NCBI GenBank assembly: GCA_947460085.1
Contig: CANHGA010000044.1
Coordinates: forward strand, 1-11,387
Origin: Synechococcaceae cyanobacterium
Lineage (GTDB): Bacteria > Cyanobacteriota > Cyanobacteriia > PCC-6307 > Cyanobiaceae
Direction of reading: 5' to 3'
DNA: 11,387 nt
Shown here: piece by piece, positions 1 to 5,446 of the stretch
Position numbering within the stretch: position 1 is the stretch's first letter
How the letters are laid out: every line of letters starts with the position of its first letter
The notes under the pieces: generated by a model
Database searches by the model: none
Seen by the model: the letters and a program-made list of their open reading frames with translations, nothing else
Told to the model about the DNA's origin: nothing
Translations under genes and position numbers: made by a program

Positions 1-395
1 ACCGTCACCGGGCAGGTCGGATGGCGCTCCGCCATGGCCAGCAAGACATAGGAGGCACTGGCAAAGAGGGAGGCATCCCCTTCGCAGAGCAGCACCACCG
101 CCAAACCCTCGGCCACGGCCGCCGCCAGCTGGTCGGCCCCGTCATGCCACGCATCGATGCGGGGCTGGGCATCGGCCACCATCGGAAACAGCAGGGGTAG
201 CCGCCTCTGGTGGCTTTCGATCCATGGCGCCGCAATCGTGGCTGCCATGCCAACGGCCCCCTCCCGGGCCACCGGGTAGGCCACCACATCGGCCGTCCCA
301 ATCGCCCGCACCGCTGCCACGGTCAGGAGGTTGGGGTCGCCCGGGCCGACGCCCACCAGGGTGAGGCCGGATGGCCGGATGGAGCGATCAGTCAA
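1..395 (-). CDS. cobI: Precorrin-2 C20-methyltransferase, 5' part (runs off the left edge)
   Basis: N-terminal 131 codons of a SAM-dependent tetrapyrrole methylase that methylates precorrin-2 at C20 during corrin (cobalamin/pseudocobalamin) ring synthesis in the cytosol. The first glycine-rich loop of the family, LVGVGPGDP, lies at residues 13-21, followed by LLTVAAVRAI. The second hallmark, LLCEGDASLFAS, is at 102-113, and PLLFPMV at 67-73 is also typical of CobI/CbiL. The family is usually about 230-250 residues, so roughly half is visible. The frame has a TAG upstream and no ATG before the conserved core. The best start is the TTG at 395-393, without a convincing Shine-Dalgarno. It is divergent from mtnD across 75 bases, so it needs its own promoter there. 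CobI is more likely than other cobalamin methylases because of the sequence after the CEGD motif. Family call is firm; exact start is not. Confidence 0.88.
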   Translation of the reverse strand, partial: MTDRSIRPSGLTLVGVGPGDPNLLTVAAVRAIGTADVVAYPVAREGAVGMAATIAAPWIESHQRRLPLLFPMVADAQPRIDAWHDGADQLAAAVAEGLAVVLLCEGDASLFASASYVLLAMAERHPTCPVT

Positions 396-470
396 CGGCT
401 GGCTGCGGCCATCGGCTCTTTCTAAGGCTGCAGGCCATTTTCTAGGGTTGGCCGCAGCAGGGAATGCCCC
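396..470. promoter_or_regulatory. Divergent intergenic region cobI/mtnD
   Basis: These 75 bases separate the divergent cobI and mtnD starts and must hold the promoters of both unless transcription enters from further away. I see no convincing -35/-10 pair on either strand. An AGGGA-like ribosome binding site lies about 7 bases before the mtnD ATG. The assignment rests on geometry only. Confidence 0.35.
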
Positions 471-1046
471 ATGAGCCTTCTGGCCATCTACACCCATGCC
501 AGCTCGCCTGGTGTTTCAGCGCCCCTGCCTGAGCTGATTACCAGCGACGCCTCCCTGATTGCCGACGAGCTCGCCCCCCGGGGGGTGAGGTTTCAACGCT
601 GGGAGGCCTCGGTCCAGCTGCCCCCTGGGGCCGACCAGGCCCAGATCCTGACGGCCTATGCCGCGGATGTGGCCCGGGTGCAACAGCGCGGTGCCTACCC
701 GACGGTGGACGCGATTCGGCTTGAACCCAGCCACCCGGACCGGGCCGCCCTGCGCCAGAAGTTTTTGGCTGAGCACACCCACAGCGAAGACGAAGTGCGC
801 TTCTTTGTGGAGGGCCGGGGCCTGTTTTGCCTCCACATCGGCGAGGAGGTGCTGCAACTGGTCTGTGAGAAAAACGACTGGATCTCCGTGCCCGCAGGCA
901 CCAAGCACTGGTTCGACATGGGGCCAAAGCCCGCCTTTTGTGCCCTGCGCTTCTTCGACAATCCCGATGGCTGGGTGGCAGCCTTTACCGGCGACCCCAT
1001 TGCCAGCCGCTACCCCCTGCTCGACGAGTTGATGGACGGCAGATAG
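471..1046 (+). CDS. mtnD: Acireductone dioxygenase (1,2-dihydroxy-3-keto-5-methylthiopentene dioxygenase)
   Basis: Cupin-fold dioxygenase of methionine salvage. With Fe(II) it splits acireductone plus O2 into 4-methylthio-2-oxobutyrate and formate; the Ni(II) form of the family gives an off-pathway reaction releasing CO. The 191 residues match the family's usual ~180. The metal ligands are visible as EHTHSEDEVRFF, giving H102, H104 and E108, with the fourth ligand H146 in PAGTKHWFD. The ATG is preceded by an AGGGA element at good spacing. The gene is alone on its strand. It lies 75 bases from divergent cobI and 20 bases from the 3' end of convergent miaE, with no terminator hairpin between. 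Its substrate is made by MtnC, encoded about 9 kb to the right. GC content resembles its immediate neighbours, giving no sign of recent transfer. Confidence 0.95.
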   Translation: MSLLAIYTHASSPGVSAPLPELITSDASLIADELAPRGVRFQRWEASVQLPPGADQAQILTAYAADVARVQQRGAYPTVDAIRLEPSHPDRAALRQKFLAEHTHSEDEVRFFVEGRGLFCLHIGEEVLQLVCEKNDWISVPAGTKHWFDMGPKPAFCALRFFDNPDGWVAAFTGDPIASRYPLLDELMDGR

Positions 1047-1066
1047 GCAATAGACGGCAGACAATC

Positions 1067-1693
1067 TCAGGCGTTTTGAACCCCACAAGAGTGGAATCGC
1101 ACCTCCTGCGGGCCTGCCAGCACCCCCTGCAGCGCCGCCACTTCCGCCGCCGCCAGCTCCTGCAACCGGTCGATGGTGGCTTGCCGGCCAAAGCCCTTTT
1201 CCGCCAACATCCAATAGAGGCCGAAGTGGCGGGCCTCACTGGCCACCAGCTCTCCATAGAGGCCCCGAAGCTCCGGATCCGGGCTGTGCTCGGCCAACAG
1301 GGCCATGCGCTCATGGCTGCGGGCCTCAATCAAGCCGGCCACCAGGAAGGAATCGAGCCTGCGCTGGGGTTCGTCGCGGCGCACTTGCTTGGCCAAGCTG
1401 GCCCCATAGGGCGGCGCCACCAGGGGCCTGAGGGCCTGGCCCCTGGCCTGCAGCACCTGCAGCACCTGCTCAAAGTGCTCCAGTTCCTCCCTCGCCAGGG
1501 GGCTCAAGGCGGTTGCGAGCTCTTCATCGCTCTGGTAGCGAAACATCAACTGCAGGGCCACCCCGGCGGCCTTGCGCTCGCAATGGGCATGGTCGATCAA
1601 CACCAGCTCCGGCTGGGCGATGGCCTGCTCCAGCCAAGCATTGCTGCTGGGGGCGGCCAGCCACTTCACCCGGGCGGTACTTGCACCAGCCAT
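1067..1693 (-). CDS. miaE: tRNA-(ms2io6A)-hydroxylase
   Basis: Non-haem diiron enzyme that hydroxylates the isopentenyl side chain of 2-methylthio-N6-isopentenyladenosine at position 37 of tRNAs reading U-starting codons. From the ATG at 1693 it has 208 residues. Two ferritin-like ligand sets are visible: E39 in CERKAA and ExxH as E70/H73 (EELEHFEQ), then E123 in LIEARSHER and ExxH as E153/H156 (SEARHFGLYW). The TTG at 1699 would add two residues and overlap the aroQ stop as TTGA. I prefer the ATG because a GGGG run lies about 8 bases before it. It follows aroQ with a 2-base gap, so the two are almost certainly co-transcribed. A nearby tRNA-Tyr(GUA) gene encodes a tRNA of the class that normally carries this modification, though the proximity may be chance. 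Confidence 0.92.
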   Translation of the reverse strand: MAGASTARVKWLAAPSSNAWLEQAIAQPELVLIDHAHCERKAAGVALQLMFRYQSDEELATALSPLAREELEHFEQVLQVLQARGQALRPLVAPPYGASLAKQVRRDEPQRRLDSFLVAGLIEARSHERMALLAEHSPDPELRGLYGELVASEARHFGLYWMLAEKGFGRQATIDRLQELAAAEVAALQGVLAGPQEVRFHSCGVQNA

Positions 1694-1695
1694 GC

Positions 1696-2133
1696 TCAAA
1701 CCCCGCGCAGGTGGCTTACTAAGCCTTCTAGGGCTAGGCGGTAGCTGGTGGGGCCAAATCCACAGATCACCCCCACGGCCCGATCGGCCAGATAGGAGTG
1801 GTGGCGGAACGGCTCGCGGGCATGGGTGTTGCTGAGATGCACCTCCACAAAGGGAATGGCCACAGCCAGCAGGGCATCGCGCAGGGCCACCGAGGTGTGG
1901 GTGAAGGCCCCGGCATTGATCACGATGCCCGCCACCTGGTCCTTGGCCTGGTGGATCCGGTCCACCAGGGCCCCCTCATGGTTGCTCTGATAACAACTGA
2001 TCGAGGCCCCCAGGGCCGAGGCCTGCTGGGTCAGACCAGCGTTGATCTGGTCGAGGGTGGCACTGCCGTAGAGCCCGGGTTCGCGGGTGCCCAACAGGTT
2101 GAGGTTTGGACCGTGGAGGGCAAGCAACTGCAT
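1696..2133 (-). CDS. aroQ: 3-dehydroquinate dehydratase, type II
   Basis: Third step of the shikimate pathway: removes water from 3-dehydroquinate to give 3-dehydroshikimate for aromatic amino acids, folate and quinones. At 145 residues it has the standard length of the small, dodecameric type II enzyme. Hallmarks appear in order: GPNLNLLGTREPGLYG at 8-23 with R17 and catalytic Y22 on the active-site lid; QSNHEGALVDRIH at 49-61; INAGAFTHTSVALRDA at 72-87; and EVHLSNTHAREPFRHHS at 97-113, where H99 is the expected general acid. The ATG start fits the family N-terminus exactly, although no clear Shine-Dalgarno precedes it. It heads a minus-strand pair with miaE. Only 45 bases separate its start from the divergent tRNA-Tyr gene, so its promoter is compressed or overlaps the tRNA promoter. 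Confidence 0.96.
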   Translation of the reverse strand: MQLLALHGPNLNLLGTREPGLYGSATLDQINAGLTQQASALGASISCYQSNHEGALVDRIHQAKDQVAGIVINAGAFTHTSVALRDALLAVAIPFVEVHLSNTHAREPFRHHSYLADRAVGVICGFGPTSYRLALEGLVSHLRGV

Positions 2134-2178
2134 GGGATTCAGGGTTGGGCCGGCTGGTAAGTTCTTCCGGTGTGGTTC

Positions 2179-2260
2179 GGGTCGGTGCCCGAGTGGTTAA
2201 TGGGGGCGGACTGTAAATCCGCTGGCTCTGCCTACGTTGGTTCAAATCCAACCCGGCCCA
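2179..2260 (+). tRNA. tRNA-Tyr (anticodon GUA)
   Basis: A complete cloverleaf can be folded. The acceptor stem GGGTCGG (2179-2185) pairs with CCGGCCC (2253-2259) with one G-U, and the discriminator A is at 2260. The anticodon stem GCGGA/TCCGC (2206-2210/2218-2222) encloses loop CTGTAAA with anticodon GTA at 2213-2215. The T arm is GTTGG-TTCAAAT-CCAAC. The long variable arm makes it class II, as expected for bacterial tRNA-Tyr. The 3' CCA is not fully encoded (ACCTT follows). tRNA-Thr lies 10 bases downstream, probably in the same transcript. Confidence 0.96.
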
Positions 2261-2270
2261 CCTTCCACAT

Positions 2271-2342
<72 letters not shown>

Positions 2343-2347
2343 TTTCT

Positions 2348-2387
2348 ACGGTGGGGTTGGCACCCTCCACCGTCAACCCCTACGGGG
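2348..2387 (+). other. Competing hairpins / possible pseudoknot after tRNA-Thr
   Basis: ACGGTGG (2348-2354) pairs perfectly with CCACCGT (2367-2373). The loop and stem edge GGGGTTG (2353-2359) is perfectly complementary to CAACCCC (2374-2380), immediately 3' of the first hairpin. CCCC (2377-2380) can instead pair with GGGG (2384-2387) across TAC. It could be the 3' boundary structure of the tRNA transcript, but no U-tract follows, so it is not a classical intrinsic terminator. The remaining bases up to the dehydrogenase start at 2421 show no recognisable promoter. Confidence 0.4.
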
Positions 2388-2420
2388 GCTGAATTCTTCC
2401 ACCATTAACGATTCGGCTGC

Positions 2421-3812
2421 ATGGCTCTAGCGCTTTCGATTGAAGCGATGCGCGAGCCGATTGACCGGGGAATAAGCCGGCCCCTGACCTGGCGCCTCGA
2501 GCAGCTCGACCGGCTCGACGGCCTACTCAGCACCCACGAAGCCGAGGTGCTCGAAGCCCTCGCCACCGATCTTGGGAAAGCGCCCCTGGAGGCCACCTTT
2601 GAGCTCGTGGCCATCCGCCAGGAGCTCGCCCACACCCGCCGCCAGCTGCGCCGCTGGATGGCCCCCCAAGCGGTAGACATTGACCTGGTCCTCAAACCGG
2701 CCCGAGCCTTCCTGCAGGCCGAACCCTTGGGCTGCGTACTGATCATTGGCCCCTGGAACTACCCCTTCCAGTTGGCGCTCCTGCCCCTGGTGAGTGCCTT
2801 GGCCGCCGGCAATGCCGCCGTGCTGAAGCCCTCGGAGCACGCGCCTCAGACGGCAGCTCTCCTGGAGCGCCTGCTGCCCTTGGCCTTCCCCCCGGAGGTG
2901 GTGCAGGTGGTGGTCGGCGATGGGGCGGTCGCAGCCCAGCTGCTCGAGCAGCGCTTTGATCACATCTTTTTTACGGGCGGCAGCCGGGTGGGCCGGCTGG
3001 TAATGGCCGCTGCCGCCAAGCACCTCACCCCCGTCACCCTGGAACTGGGAGGCAAAAGCCCGGCGATCGTGCTGGGCGACGCCAACCTCGCCGTCACCGC
3101 CAGGCGGCTGGTGTGGGGCAAGGGCCTCAATGCGGGCCAAACCTGCGTGGCCCCGGATCACGTCTTGGTGGTGCCCGAGCTGCGGGCCCCCTTGATCGAG
3201 GCCATGGCCGCTGAGATCACCAGCTTTTACGGCGACGATCCGCTCACCAGCCCCGATTTGGGAGCCATCGTCAACCAGGCCCAATTCGATCGACTCGAGG
3301 GGCTCCTGGCCGGCGCTAAAGCCCGGGGCCAAGTGCTGGCAGGAGGTCGCAGCGATCGGGCCAGGCTCCGCATCGAACCAACCCTCGTAGAGCTGGAGGG
3401 GGTAGCCCTAGGTGGGGCCGACGATCCCCTGATGCAAGAGGAGATCTTTGGGCCGATTCTGCCGGTGATCACCATCGCCGGGCTCGAAGCGGGCCTCCAG
3501 CAGGTGCGCAGCCGGCCCAAGCCCCTCGCCCTTTACCTGTTCAGCCACGACAAAGCCGCCCAGCGGCGCACCCTCCAAACCACAAGCTCAGGCAGCGTTT
3601 GCTTCAACGACGTGGTGATGCAGGCCGGAGCCACCGCCCTGCCCTTTGGGGGCGTGGGCGAAAGCGGCCTCGGCAGTTATCACGGCCAGGCCGGCTTCCT
3701 CACCTTTTCCCACCAACGCAGCGTGCTTGAGCGTCCCTTCTGGCTGGATCTGCCCTTCCGCTACCCCCCCTACAAGGGCAAGCTCGGCCTGGTGAAAAGG
3801 CTGTTGGGGTGA
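2421..3812 (+). CDS. Aldehyde dehydrogenase, class 3 (ALDH3-like) family
   Basis: NAD(P)-dependent oxidation of an aldehyde to a carboxylate. Cyanobacterial members of this family are known to act on fatty aldehydes or apocarotenals; the substrate here is inferred only. The 463 residues fit the short ALDH3 type. Visible motifs: IIGPWNYPF at 108-116 with N113 of the oxyanion hole; FTGG at 184-187 in the cofactor site; LELGGKSP at 207-214 with general base E208; GQTCVAPD at 239-246 with nucleophile C242; EEIFGP at 340-345; and the class-typical PFGGVGESGLGSYHG near 408-422. The basic C-terminus (PPYKGKLGLVKRLLG) resembles the tail of membrane-associated ALDH3 proteins. The ATG at 2421 lacks a Shine-Dalgarno; the in-frame ATG at residue 10 is an alternative. 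No terminator separates it from the downstream LysM gene. Confidence 0.93.
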   Translation: MALALSIEAMREPIDRGISRPLTWRLEQLDRLDGLLSTHEAEVLEALATDLGKAPLEATFELVAIRQELAHTRRQLRRWMAPQAVDIDLVLKPARAFLQAEPLGCVLIIGPWNYPFQLALLPLVSALAAGNAAVLKPSEHAPQTAALLERLLPLAFPPEVVQVVVGDGAVAAQLLEQRFDHIFFTGGSRVGRLVMAAAAKHLTPVTLELGGKSPAIVLGDANLAVTARRLVWGKGLNAGQTCVAPDHVLVVPELRAPLIEAMAAEITSFYGDDPLTSPDLGAIVNQAQFDRLEGLLAGAKARGQVLAGGRSDRARLRIEPTLVELEGVALGGADDPLMQEEIFGPILPVITIAGLEAGLQQVRSRPKPLALYLFSHDKAAQRRTLQTTSSGSVCFNDVVMQAGATALPFGGVGESGLGSYHGQAGFLTFSHQRSVLERPFWLDLPFRYPPYKGKLGLVKRLLG

Positions 3813-3901
3813 CGTGATCAGAACCTTTGATGCCCAGGGGACTGGATCCGCCGAAGCAGGCCCTTTAACGTTCGGCCATCGCGTTGTCCGCTCCATTGAT
3901 A

Positions 3902-5446
3902 GTGCCCATCCGTCGATCGTTTGCTGCTTTGGCCCTAGCGGTGGTGTTACCACTGCCAGTCGCCCTGCCAGTCCTATGGCCCCTGGCCGCCATGGCGAAT
4001 GTGGTGGTCAAACCCGGCGAAACCCTCTCTGAAATTGCCGATCGCAATGGCGTCAGCCTGAAGCGGCTGATGCAAGCCAACGGTCTCACCGACCCAAGCA
4101 AGCTTGCGATTGGCCAGTCCTTGGTGATTCCAGGCGGCCGCCAAGGGAGTGGGGGCTCGAGCTCAGCGAGCGCCAATCGGGGGAGTTCCCGGGGCGGCAC
4201 GATCACCGTTCGGGACGGGGACACCCTCTCAGGGACTCCCGACCGGGCTGGCATCAGCGTGAACCGCCTGATGCGCCTCAATGGCATCAGCGATCCCGAC
4301 AAGCTCTCCGTCGGCCAGACCTTGGTGGTCAGCGGTGGAGGTGGCGGTAGCTACTCCAGCCAGGCCGCACCGGCGAAACCTTTGCCCACGGCTCCCTACA
4401 CGGTCAAGAAAGGCGAAACGGTGTCCGAATTGGCTGAGCGGTTTGGCACCACCACCAATCGGCTCCTACAGCTCAACAACATCAGTGATCCCAGGCTGTT
4501 GGTGGCCGGTAAGCGCATCGCCATCCCGGGCCGCCCCTCCACCGCCGCCAGCAGCCCCATCAGTTCAAGCGGCACAGCAGGCGCCAGTAAAACCAGCGAG
4601 TACGTGGTGCAGTCGGGGGAGAGCTTGTCCCACATCGCCGATCGCCACAACACCTCGGTGGATCGGCTGGTAGCGCTCAACAAGCTCGCCGACCCCGATT
4701 TTGTGGTTGCCGGAACCCGGATCAAGCTGCAGGCCCCACCAGCGCCGAAACCCGCCCCCAAACAGGCGGCGAAACCCACTCCCAAACCCAAGCCCCAGCC
4801 AAAACCAGCCGCCCAAACCGCGGCCAAACCCAAGCCAGCGGCCACCGTTCAAGCCGCTGCCAAGCCGGTCGTCGAAACCAAACCAGTGGTCGAGACCAAG
4901 CCTGTCGCCGTAGCCAAGCCTGTTGTGGCAACCACGCCGGTTGCTGAAGCGAAGCCAGTTGCTGAAACCAAGCCAGTTGCTGAAGCGAAACCCGTAGCAG
5001 CAAGCAAGCCGATCGTGGCCAACCAACCGGCGACCACCACCGCCACTGCGGTCGCTACCGCCACCACTGCGGCCAAGCCCGTCGCAACCACCCCCAGCCC
5101 CAAACCGGAAGCCCAACCAGCCCAAACCACACCAGCCCAAACCACAACCGTGGCGAGCCGTCCCCGGCCAGCCTCCACCGGCCGCACCAGCGCGAAGCTG
5201 GCCAGTTCCGATTGGCGCAACTACGGCCCCCTACAGGTGGACTGGGCCAACTGGCAATCGATGGGGGGCAGTTACGTGGCACCCACCCTCAACGGCAAGG
5301 GCCAACCCCTCTATCTGGCGATCAACTGCGGCGCCCGCAAACTCAACAGCACGAACCAATCCGGCCAATGGAAGAGCTGGGAGGCTCCCCAGGCTGATTT
5401 CGAGGAGCAGCTGGTGAGCGACCTCTGCAAAGCCAAAGGCGGCTAG
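3902..5446 (+). CDS. Secreted LysM peptidoglycan-binding protein with Pro/Lys/Ala linker and small C-terminal domain
   Basis: Predicted exported cell-wall protein of 514 residues. An N-terminal signal sequence (basic IRR, then a hydrophobic run of about 25 residues ending WPLAAMA) precedes four LysM repeats at about 33-78, 100-144, 165-209 and 233-276, each starting like VVVKPGETLSEIADR. Repeat 2 is unusual, with GTP in place of the usual EIA. Residues 277-430 form a Pro/Lys/Ala/Thr-rich linker with nine hexapeptide units. Residues 433-514 form a distinct domain (DWRNYGPLQVDWANW, then PLYLAINCGARKLN and FEEQLVSDLC). It has no catalytic domain such as NlpC/P60 or M23 that I recognise. The start is uncertain: GTG at 3902 gives the cleanest signal peptide, and TTG at 3884 would add six residues. 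Its TAG stop shares the palindrome CTAG with the recQ stop on the other strand. Confidence 0.87.
   Translation: MPIRRSFAALALAVVLPLPVALPVLWPLAAMANVVVKPGETLSEIADRNGVSLKRLMQANGLTDPSKLAIGQSLVIPGGRQGSGGSSSASANRGSSRGGTITVRDGDTLSGTPDRAGISVNRLMRLNGISDPDKLSVGQTLVVSGGGGGSYSSQAAPAKPLPTAPYTVKKGETVSELAERFGTTTNRLLQLNNISDPRLLVAGKRIAIPGRPSTAASSPISSSGTAGASKTSEYVVQSGESLSHIADRHNTSVDRLVALNKLADPDFVVAGTRIKLQAPPAPKPAPKQAAKPTPKPKPQPKPAAQTAAKPKPAATVQAAAKPVVETKPVVETKPVAVAKPVVATTPVAEAKPVAETKPVAEAKPVAASKPIVANQPATTTATAVATATTAAKPVATTPSPKPEAQPAQTTPAQTTTVASRPRPASTGRTSAKLASSDWRNYGPLQVDWANWQSMGGSYVAPTLNGKGQPLYLAINCGARKLNSTNQSGQWKSWEAPQADFEEQLVSDLCKAKGG
4862..5023 (+). repeat. Nine 18-bp units coding KPVxxx hexapeptides
   Basis: In-frame tandem repeat within the LysM gene: KPVVET twice, then KPVAVA, KPVVAT, TPVAEA, KPVAET, KPVAEA, KPVAAS and KPIVAN. 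The three units from about 4934 to 4993 are nearly identical in DNA (GTTGCTGAAgcgAAGCCA type), while outer units have diverged. This suggests expansion by slippage followed by drift. The peptide should form an extended spacer like the Pro-Lys arm of TonB. A shorter 15-bp pair coding AQTTP/AQTTT follows at 5120-5149. Confidence 0.85.

Noticed and set aside
516..1214. Minus-strand open frame of 232 codons opposite mtnD
   Set aside because: It covers the conserved mtnD metal-binding region in antisense and runs into miaE in another frame; no family resemblance.
938..1744. Plus-strand open frame of 268 codons opposite miaE
   Set aside because: It overlaps the end of mtnD and all of miaE, which has both diiron ligand sets. 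Composition is low-complexity Gln/Gly/Leu/His.
2523..3332. Minus-strand open frame of 269 codons opposite the aldehyde dehydrogenase
   Set aside because: All dehydrogenase catalytic motifs are on the plus strand; the antisense frame has no domain signature.
4862..5023. Regular repeats considered as a CRISPR-like array
   Set aside because: The 18-bp units are contiguous, in frame and code for a Pro/Lys linker; there are no unique spacers.
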